Origin: Anisakis pegreffii
Taxonomy: Eukaryota; Nematoda; Chromadorea; Rhabditida; Anisakidae
Direction of reading: 5' to 3'
Length of the DNA: 64,000 nt
NCBI GenBank assembly: GCA_035041965.1
Contig: JAPYMA010003051.1
Span: forward strand, 62,001 to 126,000
Shown: positions 53,704 through 64,000 of the stretch, one piece after another
Numbering within the stretch: the first letter of the stretch is position 1
How the letters are laid out: each line of letters starts with the position of its first letter
The notes under the pieces: generated by a model
What the model was told of the DNA's origin: nothing
Database searches by the model: none
What the model saw: only the letters and a program-made list of their open reading frames with translations
Made by a program: the position numbers and the translations under genes

Positions 53704-56700
53704 ATAGGTGCGCAAAGCAACGGTCAAAAGCAAACCAACTAACCTGGTCGATTGAAAATATTTGAAAAAGCACAAAACGGTGATGAGCACAACGTTCGAA
53801 GAGCACGAAACATGTTCAGTGAGACGATAGTTTCGTTGTTCGGCAAGAGGTCGTTCGTTTAAAATATCCAAAGAATTGGAATAATTTAATGTCGAATTGC
53901 TCACTGGTATAAGGGATATGGTGAGCTGTTACAACGGTTATGCGTGAAAATTTTTTTCTAGGAAAAATCACTGAGACGAGAATAGTCCGGCAGTAACTCA
54001 GTGATTAGTCGTCGGCAATTAAGAATGAAGAAACACGGGAAGGAATATGTCGATGAGGGCGATTTAAATTAATTTTCAAGTCAAATGACGTGAACGAGTG
54101 AATTCAATTTGCTGGAATTCTCTTTTTTAGAAGAAGGAAACTGTGGAGGTAGGTAGGAGGGTGATTATAGCACTATAAATAACTTGTTTTGTGTCACACG
54201 CAATTAGCAATTCGACTTTTTTCGGCCAGATCACAGCCTGAATCTGTCTGCATCCACGATTGAAGGAGATAAAAAAAGCTCTTGACAATCCGGAGGAGGT
54301 CAGATGGCCTAGAAGAATGAATGAGTTTACTGCTTCAGAAGCAAGAGAAATGCTCAAGTGAGTGTTGTCAGTCCAAGGATTATCGGTGGACGTAAGCTTT
54401 GCCAGAGTTTACTCGGACTCGATCACTGATTATTGATATCAACGGAGTTTTGAGGCGAGTAATAATACGTGTGATTTCAATGGTCATGCGACAGATCAAC
54501 GACTCGCGATGCTGACGGTGATCTGGCTAGCTGGCATTAGAGCAGTGCTTAATTTTGTGCTGATATTGCCGGAGTCGCTATTTTCGTTTGGACCGAAGGG
54601 ATATTGAACGAAACGATGAATAGCTCACAAATGCTATAGACGAATTGTTTCAGAAAAAATATGACTGCTCGAATCACTGCATTGTCTACGGAGGGTTTCA
54701 AATCCTCCATTCGTGAATTTCAATGCGAAAAAACATCTGAAGTTGAATTTTTTATCCAGTGATACGCAGTGCTTCGGTTTGTGATGCTTAGAGATAACGA
54801 AGATTGACAGGTATCAGCTGAATAGTTTCAAGTAATAATTGTGATTGAGCTCACAGAATGTGGATCAATCGATATCCGAGATGATTTGGACGTAAAAGTG
54901 CACGTTTTCGAGGATGAAACGCGTACGATGATGATCTTTTCAGACTTTTTCAAGCTTACTTCCGACAGAAACAAAGTTCACAAAGTGCGTTCAGCACAAA
55001 CTCGTAGACGTTTTACGTTCAATTGAAACAACCTTTTGAAGAATTTTCAGAACTTTCAATAAGCCGTGGCAGTTGATAAAGAATAATATATCATTCGAAC
55101 AGACTGGTACGTTCGAGGAATTGAGATGATCGATTGAAAATCAAATCGATGAGGCGATGATGAGAAATTTATCGAAATTTCGACGTTAAATACGCCATTC
55201 ATACAAACAACACAGTCGAGATGAAGAGAACAGGGATATGAACGGAAGGAATATGTGCAGATAAACGTGAGCAGATGTGAGAAATCAGCTATTCCAACTA
55301 TCAAACGAGCACAATCGCTCTTGGTGGTTATGATTCAGTTTTGTTGCGCGTTTGATTCAGCCTATTCTGTGTCGGAACTCCCCTTTGTGTTGCTTGAACA
55401 GTTACGACTGACTCATTTGTGACTCACACAGGAACTTCTCCGATGGTGTTTGTTTTCGCGTCTCGATAACAATGGCTAATTTAATGGATCCATACAGGGA
55501 TTTGATAGAGTTGGTGCGATCGAGAAGATATTTCAATCACGCACACACGCAGACACACACACATACACTTGCAAAAGATCGAAAACCAATTATTTCGATG
55601 ACTGGACACTTGGGGTGGAACTTGAATTTGGGTGTCATTATTTGAGGTGTTCGGTGAAATGGCTCAACATTAAATTAAAATTTTCATCTTCACTCAGTAC
55701 CAGGTCATTAGTGATCTCGTTTTCCAATGGAACTCCACAAGGACTAGATTCATGATCTGTGAAGAGTGTGGCTTTGATCTGCAGAATAATGAGTGCTCTG
55801 TAGAAACTGAATGAGGTGTAATCACCGGGTTCAGACAAGGATTGCAATCTGATTCGTGGAGCTACATAAATATCTCCTAGAAAACTTCAGATAATATAAT
55901 TTGTAAAAGAACACTGCAACGAATCCAGTTTAATGATGTATGTCTGGTTTGATTGACTAATTGAGAAAATGCGTTGCAATTTCATTTCAGAACAAATAAA
56001 GTTACTTATCCATTCTTATGTAGTCAATCCACAGAAGGCGTGGAAATTATGCTTTATGGTGGTTGATGCTGAGACATTCAATAATTTCGTTCCTTCAATG
56101 AAAATGAAGCAATTCCCATCGAAAAATATCACCCTCGCAACTAATCCAAAGTGATTTTTCACACCAATTGGATCAAATTTCTCATTATCACGCAAAATTT
56201 GCTGCCCATTCCTCTCAACATAACATCTCAAATTGAACGATCCCATTGACAAAAAACCTAACGTTTGCTTCCAGTGAACAAATCCATACACAATAAATCA
56301 ATAGAAAATTGTGTCATTGTTGAAACGAGCTCCATTCATTCAATTCGCTCCTATGTCTGTTGGCTGTACACAAAGTAATCGCGTTCAGACTTGCTTTAGA
56401 GTGAGAAATTTTATTTATTATAATGTCATTAATCGCTTGACTCATTGTTATGGGATAAGGCAGCACGTTATGAACTATTTTTAGACGTACAGAAAATGTA
56501 CGTTTTTATTGCCATCCAAACGCACACCGAAACGAAACGAACGCAACAGAACGCGTAATGCAACTGAACAAATACCTTCGCGTTTAATATTTACACTTTG
56601 TTGTAGTATCAAATTTCATTGCATTATGATGGGATAACCAAATGCGGAAAACATTCTCGTTAAGCGAGGAAATTGTATGTGAGGATATGAAATGTGATTA

Positions 56701-58961
56701 CGACTCGCAAACAAATATGGCTCTCAGTCTGCGCACGATTCAATCAGAAAAAAAACTGATCTATGAAAAATGAGCGCGATAGAATTATGCAACTTATCCC
56801 TGTTTTGAGACCATTTTCAAAATTTTGGTATATTTTAAGTCATATGATCTTCTGCCACATCAAACGTAAGCTTTGTTCACTTATCATTATATTATCGTGT
56901 GACAGTTTCCAGCTAATATTTTACAGCAGTCCATAAATGTAAATTTCGGAGTGAACCACGATCATAAGTTTGGTACAGGATCAGCTCATATGGTACTCAT
57001 ACGGTACAGGATTATATGAATCAAGATCACATGAGCCTTTTAATCATGTCCATAATGAGAACGTCTTGATCAGTCCAATCACCTCATACCACGTTCTCGA
57101 AATCCCAGTAGACAATGACTTATTATGTCAAGCAAGCAGTTAGTTTCTTCAAAAGCTGGATAACCAATCGCACTATCCATATCAATGTTACTCGGTGAAA
57201 ATTTTACTTCCTGTTTTCATATATCGCTGCAAAAACATGCAAACAGAGTGCATGTTTAAAATAGGAGTAATAATTGAATTTGAACGAATAAAGCAGAAAG
57301 AAATGTTTTCAGTTTCTGCATATATCTTTCAGATCCACTCTGGATTGAGGTAAAGTAAAACAAAAATTTTAAGATCATGAGTAATGAGATATTGCGCAAA
57401 AAAACAATCACTTACAAGAGAAGTTTAATGTATACAAATGCTTCCAGTTCTATGGTAAACTGTATGCAGTGAGTATATTAACTAATGATTTGTTGGCATC
57501 ACAGTAGACTTTTGAAAGATGGATCAATCGGCGAAATGACTGGAAAGAATGAGTGCTAACAAAAATTGTCAAATAATTCCTTATTGTTAGCATTGCTGAG
57601 CAAATGATCACTCTTAACGAGTCTCTCTTTCAAACGACAAACGAACGATAATAATCACAGAAAAAGTGTTCATTGCTTTCACTCCATCCAGAGTTCGGCC
57701 AATTACAATTCATCGCAATTCTGCAACAACAGTGTATCTTTCAAACTCTCGCTGAACTACCCAAAACTCACTGAATTGACTGAACCGGTCCAATGGTGCA
57801 CGCTACAAACCACTGAAATCTCATTTGTGAATGAGAATACGCTAGCAAGTGAAATTATTCACAAGAATTTATGACAACCGTATAAATTTATGAATTTTGA
57901 GGGAAGCAATAGAATATTTTAAGATCTAATCTTATCAAGAATCAAAAACTTGATTAACTGAATTTGTTGTTTATTTTTTGTTTTTTTCAAAAAATGATAT
58001 CTTACTTTATGATTCAATTGTCACATGCATTGCGTTGTCACTTACTTCCATGCACACAGATGTATAGATGCATGCATGATTGTCGTCATCATTATGTCAA
58101 CTGTTATTTTCTCCAATTCATTTCCCATCTCAACTCAACTCTTCTCTTTGTGATTTCATTGATTAATTAATCAAAAAATACCAGTTTTCCGCAAATAGAC
58201 AAAAATACGTTCGAAAATCAATTAATTTATTAGTTCACTAAACAAACGATTGATTGATTCTATTTTTAGATTCATTCCCTAATGTTCTCTCTAATTGATG
58301 ATTTCGTATGTATTTTCATGTGGTCGGTTACATTTCAGCATTTTTATGTTTGTGTTCCTTTTATTTTACTTCATTAAGAGAGTAGCAGTAGACACACTGT
58401 CGTTATTCTTCGATCAACGATACGGCAAGTTTTTACGCATTTGAGAAGGAGGATAGCAAAATCGAAGACGATCGTTGACTGTAATGGAATAGATAATCGA
58501 CTCAAAATTGAAAATCGAGTTAATAGTTATAGAGTTATGGAGTGAGTTCTCAAACAGAGCAGTGGCTAATTTGGACAATAACCTCTCACAGATCGTGTCT
58601 ATACACGGGACAATAGGTAACACTTAGAGACCAACCAGAACAGTTACTATTTGAGTTCAAAATTTGCACTAAGAAAACGGGAAACCTTTTGGTTCAGTTA
58701 GCGATTTTTGCCATGACAAGCAATGTGAACCACCACTCAACTCTGGATGAGACCAATAAAATCGAAACTGTGATCGTGAGGACAATTCCGAGTGGTTGAT
58801 GCGCGAACATGCGCAGTAATGTTCGAATCTTATGAAAACTTTCCGAAGATTCCAATAACAGCAACAACAACTTCAGGGTATGACAGAAATTGAAAAGCTC
58901 ACAAAGTAACTCACAGCAGCAAGATGAATGGTAAGGTATTCGAACAGCACGAGCAACTTAC

Positions 58962-59058
58962 CACCATAGGCGTTTGCAGACGAGTGATTAATACTCGATG
59001 ACGTTGCGAAGTGTTGACGCCTTCCAGAAGACGACTGAGTAGTGGCAGCGTTACCCAT
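58962..59058 (-). CDS. kin-1: Alternative first exon: putatively myristoylated PKA-C N-terminus (MGNAATTQ)
   Basis: First coding exon of 97 nt: 32 codons plus one base, ending at a perfect GTAAGT donor (58961-58956) in phase 1. The protein starts MGNAATTQSSSGRRQHF and continues through a Ser/Asn-rich stretch to NAYG. An in-frame TAA lies just upstream, so this ATG is the first available. MGNAA followed by T at position 6 fits the N-myristoylation consensus (Gly2, Ser/Thr6) and matches the start of mammalian PKA C-alpha1. Myristoylation would favour membrane association of this isoform. It is the 5'-most of the series, about 23 kb upstream of the next strong one, so it would be expressed from the most distal promoter and splice over all the others. 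The assignment to PKA is inferred from the motif and the shared phase. Confidence 0.65.
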
Positions 59059-61217
59059 CTGGTCTTCTGGTTTCGGTTATTCGGGCAAAAATATACTCGC
59101 GTACAATATTCTGCTGGTTGTGTGGTGTCAATTTCAGTGGTGTTTTGGATACGATCACGGTAAATGAAGGCACGATTCAAGGGAACTGGTGGTGCAAACA
59201 GAGAACAAGAGTTATGGAAGATGAAGCGATAGCTGGAGTCGCTTCCGATAATCGATGATAAAATGCCTTCGATTATTTCTGTGGGTAATATAAGGTTTCA
59301 CACTTGCCGTTAGAAACCCAAATCAGAATCCCATCTACCAATTTGTTGTTTGTAACTCTGCAATTCGTCACTTCCAGATGAATATCAGCGCTAATCAGAT
59401 GAACATCAGAATGTTTATCCGCTTGCCGTATCGCTCGTTGTTTAGTGATCTTTTTCTCGGTTGACGTATAATTCAAATGAATCAGTTACTTCTTCTTAAA
59501 AGTAACACTCTATCACTGTTATTAGTGCTTCTCTTATTGTCCAATCGAACGTAGACTCAGATGGTCCGAAACTAATAAGAGAATATATTGCCGTTGTGAA
59601 AACAAAATAGAAGTGGCAGAGCAATAGTTCAATAGCCAAGCCAAGTCCTGAGTTAGATTGCTTTCTTTGGATGATGATGGTGATGACGGATTAGTTATGA
59701 ATCTGTCCTGGAAATGGTGATTACGTGAGATCATTTGCATTCGATATTACGAATATCCATCTCGGTAGATCAATTCGAATATCACAATATTCATTTGTGA
59801 GATTGATTTCGTCGTATGTAAATCGCTTTGTGACAGACACATCGTTTCATAAATCGTTACATAAGGCGCTCTTGTTCACAAAGGTAAAACAAATTAACTT
59901 AAAAAGATATTCATTCATTCAGTTCAACATCGAATGTAATCCAGTAATAAGTATGAACTGCCGAAAGCAGTGCTTACTATATTACACGAGTAAACTGCTG
60001 TTGGAATTCGCAATTGAGAAACAGTAACGAACGTTATCAATTGGGGAATCATGTCAAAATCATGCCATTTTGATAGCACTATCGGTCATCATTCTTCTTC
60101 TTTGATCATATCAAGAAAGTGCTCCTATAGAATATCGATGCATAGAGAGAACTCCTTCTTTCTTACACTGATCATCGTTTGCATGTGATCATCCTATCAC
60201 TTTTTGGAGAAATTAATCGATACAATGTTCTGTGGCGAGAGCCAATTTCCTAGTATGAGACATCACCTAATGCTTTTTCTTGAGTGAATCATATGATGAC
60301 ACAAAACAAAATTTCGCATCTCTTTGATAATTATAGTTACAAGTGTGATATTTCCAGCTGTTTTCAGAATTTTGATACGTGGTAAATTTGTGATAATGGC
60401 CAAAATCATATGGAATCATTATGATCTGAGATAGATTTGAAGTTGTCTTGAAAGAGAAACCTTCAAATTAGCCGAAAGAGTCATTAAGCGAGCACATTAA
60501 CAAGCTTAATCACAACACTTTCATTCTATAATGAACTAATTCATTTTGAAGTAAACAAAAGCACGGAAACTTCACCGCTCATCAACGGTATTCAGACGAC
60601 AGGATTCAAAACAGACCACTAATAGCTTCGAGCATTCATTCGAAAATTCATCCTGAAATGATTATAAGCGCAAAATTTCTCAGTCAAATCTCAATACTCG
60701 TCTGAGCTCCTATAGTAATAAGAACTAGAAAGTGCTGAAAACTTAAACATCGAAGATGAACAGCACTCAAAAATGAACGCAGCTTAGCACTGATTGATAT
60801 CGAGAAGAGCGAGTAAACATTAGACTCATCCATAACCAGTTGATCTAGAAAATGGTTTTCGTGATAGATAGATGGATGGATGGATGGATGGATGGATGGA
60901 TTTATGCAGTTTAACGCTCAATCCTGCTGCTGTTATCACTGAAGCTGTCCGTTTCACTTAGCTCAGTGACTAATGTGTCTATACGTGCAAGTAGCAGCAA
61001 CAACGATAAAAGCAAAATCCGTATTAACGATCCTGTATTAACATGATCTTTCTTAAGTACCATGCGCTGCGATTCAACATAATCATCCAATCGAAATTCA
61101 TCCAGAATCAAGAATTCGGGTCTCATTTGAACTGGTAAAGCATCATCTCCTTACCGAAACTCGGAAGAGTGCCACACAAACATGTTCATAACCCTTCCCC
61201 ATCCCACTACGTGAGGC
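59059..61217. promoter_or_regulatory. Candidate bidirectional promoter region between divergent first exons
   Basis: This 2.2 kb separates the minus-strand MGN exon from the plus-strand MSGAQ exon. No coding exon is clearly supported in it, apart from a weak minus-strand frame at 60911-61126. It contains a GATG/GGAT microsatellite at 60871-60900. No specific TATA box or initiator could be assigned with confidence; the promoter role is inferred from the divergent layout. Confidence 0.3.
60871..60900. repeat. Tetranucleotide microsatellite (GATG)n
   Basis: About seven and a half perfect copies of GATG, preceded by GATA units, between the two divergent first exons. Confidence 0.9.
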
Positions 61218-61340
61218 ATGAGTGGGGCTCAGAGGATGGTAGCATCTGAAGGATTTCTTGTGAAGCAGCTAAGACGGTTCAGACGAAAGCTTTTCGAAAA
61301 GAAGGCAAAACAAGAATTTCACGATAGAAGCGACTGGAGC
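61218..61340 (+). CDS. First exon of a divergent plus-strand gene (MSGAQRMVASEG)
   Basis: ATG at 61218, directly preceded in frame by TGA, opens 41 codons ending at a GTAAGA donor (61341) in phase 0. The peptide begins MSGAQRMVASEGFLVKQL and continues as a very basic helix-like segment (RRFRRKLFEKKAKQEF) ending HDRSDWS. The composition looks strongly coding, unlike neighbouring DNA. A second in-frame Met at residue 7 is an alternative start. The function is not recognised. The exon points away from the PKA gene, whose MGN exon starts 2.2 kb to the left, so the two may share a promoter region. Later exons would lie to the right, mostly outside the window. Confidence 0.45.
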
Positions 61341-61427
61341 GTAAGAATAAACTAGAAATTTGAAATGTCTATCAGAAAACTTGAAAGGGATTTTTTTTGC
61401 GAACGTTTCGAGCAGCTCTCACGTTAG

Positions 61428-61514
61428 GAATGCATCACAACCCTTGCGATGATGCTTCAAGATGAAGCCGCTGTCTACTGCTTACTTTCCTGCATAATCC
61501 GATCGTACTACTGA
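61428..61514 (+). CDS. Possible second exon of the 61.2 kb plus-strand gene, ending in a stop
   Basis: An 87 bp intron (GTAAGAAT to CACGTTAG) would join the 61218 exon to this segment in phase 0. It encodes ECITTLAMMLQDEAAVYC followed by a short hydrophobic/basic end, and stops at TGA 61512-61514. The frame is coding-like, but the acceptor is not the usual nematode TTTTCAG, and the resulting protein would be only 69 residues. Alternatively the first exon splices further right, for example to an acceptor near 62052. Confidence 0.25.
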   Translation, partial: ECITTLAMMLQDEAAVYCLLSCIIRSYY

Positions 61515-64000
61515 GAGGATTATGCACTCAACGTCAGTGAGCAGCTCTTATGTAACAATATCTGAAGGAATGACGTGAATCTAGTGATGGATTTTCTGGA
61601 ATTCACATTTTCCTAGCCTCAAACAGCCATAAAAACCTCATAAAAAATCATGTTCGAAACATTTACAAACTTCTCCCAGTTAAAATAACTCACATCGTCA
61701 GCGCTCCTATATCCATCTACCAATACAACAGTAATCTGATCATCATCAGTACCATCTGAATGCACGTCTAAAAACTAACTGTCAGTGTCAAACAGCTTGG
61801 TGAATGTAATAATTTAATGATAATCACGTCATATCAATGATAACCTGATCAACACCCACTGCTAAATTGTTGCGAAAGTACAATACGAATTCATTGAAGC
61901 GATGAATCAAAATTGCATCACTTACATTCACAGAGAAAATCATTCGTCATTTCATTTATGATTAGGAAACAAACACAAATTGAAATTCAATTCGAAAAAT
62001 ACTGCCTGCACATTTGAGTTCAAAAAGCAATTCTTTGTATTTTTCTCAGGAAGTGTGAATGTGAAAGCGAAGTTCGATAATTCTCGATAAAACGAAAACA
62101 ATGCTATAGCAAGATTTTGCTTTTCCGAACGAAACTAGCTCAGTTTTCTCAGCATCTATTAGAGAAAACAATCACAGTAAAGAGCTTGATCGAAGAGATC
62201 GAAAAGCAACACAATAGTAACTTTCAACTACTAATGCCTTACTCCTTATACTAAGAACTACAGCAGTGTTATTGTGAACACACCACAGAAGTTCTCAGTA
62301 CCACTTCAAACTTCAAGAAATGCGTTCGTTCGTTCATTCACAACTGTTGTCATTAGTGCTGTTGTCATCGTCTTCTTTTCTTTGCATAGTCACTTTCCAA
62401 ATTATCTTTGATACGAAGAGAATATAATTCATTGAAGAAAAGCATCAGAGTGACAACATACAGACAGCAGCAATTACAGTCGTCATAATGATTAGAACTG
62501 TAAAAAATGCAGTAGGCGTTATGGTCTCAGATCAGCTGTTTTTTTTTCAAACAGCGATTTGAATGAAAAAAATGAGTGCAATTGAAAGAAGCAGCTAAAG
62601 TTTGCGGGGAATAATTTTAAAAGAGCATTCAGTGGGTTTGCCTTCGGGCTGGTGAATAGTCATGAAACTCCTCAACAAAACCAGAAATGCCTTCTTTTAC
62701 GTTCTCGTTTCTCACATGACCTTTTTTTTCGTTTCCATGTCTAAGTATAGGTTAGAGTAAACGCTATCCAGAACAACATATGCCCTGTGCAATGATAGGA
62801 TGCCGAGAGCATCTAAAATTCTGAAACCGCATTCGATTCATGTTTAACATTCACCCAGGAATGCCAATCGAACAGCTGACAAAGCGCTGATAATGATACT
62901 TTAGATGAGAGATTACCAATCAATCGCTGAAGGAGGACGATTGTGATCAATATTGATTAAGTTTCCGTCTGGAAATTAACCGAAAATGAGTTCAACGCAG
63001 AGCAGTCTGCAACTTGAAAACTTTTTTCAATGAATAATGACAGTTTGATTGTTAGAAAGATTGTAAGATAAGCAGTAGATCATTGCTGTGCACGTTTCCA
63101 TCACTGCGTAGTGTAAAGTTAGGAAAGAACACGATGAGATGCTGAGTGCATGAACGCTTGATTTGTCATGATGACGATCGATAGAACCTATACGCAGATT
63201 TGGCTACAGGTAAGTGATACAATAAATACCCGAAGATCCTAAAGTTTGCGTGGAGTCCATGCTTGGGCGTAGGATCGAGGAGTAGTCTTAATGAAGCATT
63301 TTGAAACAACTTCTCTATCAAAACCTGAACGGAACTAAGCGATATGGAACTAAATTAGTCTGAATAATAGTGGATTGTATCGGTCGGTTCTGCTGATCAT
63401 TACGTGATTCAACTGCATACCACGAATGAGACGAATTCATTAATTTAAAAAAGCCCAACATTGAAAATTTGAAATCGCTGTGAAGTTTTTTCGTTTGTAT
63501 TGCATCGAATTTTTTTGAAAAGCTCTAAAAAACGTCTTTTCAACACGTTCATCATCAAACTGCCGCTGTGTAAAGTGTTATAGCTGCTGCTGAATTGTGA
63601 ATTTCATCGCCTGGTGCAGCTGGCTGTTTTCACCAGGATCTAAACTTCTTCCAGGAATCATCACTGTGAATTTTAATCGAACAAGCGGATGGGCAACAAA
63701 GATGTGAACGAAGTGAGCAATAAAAATTAAGAGTTTAAAGATATTCGTACTGAAAATTGGTGTTTGGGAAACGGGAGGGAAGAGGTTATGTGAATTTGAG
63801 CATTTATTATGGGTAATGCAAACAAGTATAGAATGCGAGCAATTCAATCAGTTCATTCTGTCAAAGCAATTTGCTAAGTGATCAATCATTGTTGATCGCT
63901 ATTCACTGATAAAAGAATGGAATACCAATGAAGGTAACATTGCTCATAATTGGAACAATAATGAAATATTTCATGATAACAATGATATCAATCACAGTAA
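61515..64000. other. Right-end non-coding stretch
   Basis: Probably intron of, or flank to, the divergent plus-strand gene. Apart from the candidate exon at 63168-63209 and a possible minus-strand internal exon at 61694-61767, no supported feature was seen. A good acceptor-like site (TATTTTTCTCAG) ends near 62051 on the plus strand. Confidence 0.35.
63168..63209 (+). CDS. Possible plus-strand first exon (MMTIDRTYTQIWLQ)
   Basis: ATG at 63168, with an in-frame TGA three codons upstream, opens 14 codons (MMTIDRTYTQIWLQ) ending at a near-perfect donor, ACAG followed by GTAAGTG, in phase 0. All three frames further upstream are closed, so this can only be a first coding exon. Its phase matches the 61218 exon, so both could be alternative starts of one plus-strand gene. 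The short length makes chance possible. Confidence 0.3.

Larger units (their letters stand above)
36326..58961. other. Largest intron of the locus, between MGN and MSWTV first exons
   Basis: A 22.6 kb stretch holding the possible nested plus-strand gene (47389-47924), a MITE (44634-44785), a weak first-exon candidate (42195-42249), a palindrome (49646-49695), a direct repeat (52725-52801), a 20-bp minisatellite (53631-53703), CAG and CA runs and a short hairpin at 56485-56503. Long frames at 46516-46959, 48621-48986 and 53536-53904 appear to be chance. Confidence 0.45.
1..59058 (-). other. kin-1: 5' region of PKA catalytic subunit gene (kin-1 type), continues off left edge
   Basis: This span holds the proposed alternative first exons of one minus-strand gene. 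Seen directly: five exons at 58962-59058, 36232-36325, 28052-28121, 19774-19912 and 9633-10158. Each opens with ATG after an in-frame stop and ends at a GT donor in phase 1. Known: PKA catalytic subunits in nematodes and vertebrates use several alternative first exons that encode variable N-termini before the conserved kinase core, and the mammalian C-alpha exon 1 also ends in phase 1. Inferred: all five belong to one gene. Two N-termini (MLKFLKK and MGNAA) resemble known PKA N-termini and the other three are linked only by strand and phase. No glycine loop, HRD or DFG exon was found, so the core exons should lie left of base 1. Confidence 0.6.

Noticed and set aside
53536..53904. 122-codon minus-strand frame with an Ile-rich run
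   Set aside because: No ATG at the start; the Ile run is the complement of GATAATGAT simple sequence.
57794..57846. Minus-strand ATG-to-GTGAGT frame MRFQWFVACTIGP
   Set aside because: Phase 2 and no homology; consistent with the chance rate of such frames.
1..64000. CRISPR arrays, rRNA, spliced-leader RNA and prokaryotic operon signals
   Set aside because: None seen on either strand; the sequence has eukaryotic intron-rich character throughout.

Overview
This is a 64 kb piece of an AT-rich (roughly 63-65% A+T by eye) eukaryotic nuclear genome. It is mostly non-coding, with short exons bounded by GTAAGT/GTGAGT donors, a few simple-sequence repeats and a mariner-like MITE. There are no operons, Shine-Dalgarno sites, rRNA genes or convincing tRNA genes. 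The best guess is a nematode. An N-terminus beginning MLKFLKK closely resembles, from memory, the main N-terminus of the C. elegans PKA catalytic subunit KIN-1. The large introns would suit an ascaridoid or spirurid more than Caenorhabditis, but that is inference.

The main content is the 5' half of one large minus-strand gene, read here as the cAMP-dependent protein kinase catalytic subunit (kin-1 type). Five separate exons are spread over about 50 kb, at 59.0, 36.3, 28.1, 19.9 and 10.1 kb. Each starts with an ATG preceded by an in-frame stop and ends at a GT splice donor in phase 1. They encode very different N-termini: a putatively myristoylated one (MGNAATTQ...), MSWTVEIK..., the canonical-looking MLKFLKKNN..., a charged helical one (MLASSFFFGR...), and a 175-residue acidic, Ser/Asp/Asn-rich one (MSISTQF...). 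The shared phase means any of them could splice to the same downstream exon. No kinase-domain exon is visible, so the catalytic core must lie beyond base 1, on the left. Four weaker exons of the same type (at 42.2, 33.3, 27.8 and 22.0 kb) are listed at low confidence.

On the plus strand, a possible two-exon gene for a 114-residue protein (47.4-47.9 kb) lies inside the PKA 5' region, on the opposite strand. At 61.2 kb a plus-strand first exon (MSGAQRMVASEG...) points away from the PKA gene. The 2.2 kb between it and the MGN exon is therefore a candidate bidirectional promoter region. A further plus-strand first exon is possible at 63.17 kb.

The rest is intron or intergenic DNA. It holds microsatellites, a 20-bp minisatellite, several strong palindromes, one MITE with a related copy 37 kb away, and two decayed Asn/Asp/Ser-rich reading frames (6.8-7.5 kb and 21.2-21.8 kb). 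Most of the open frames longer than 60 codons appear to be chance frames in AT-rich DNA.
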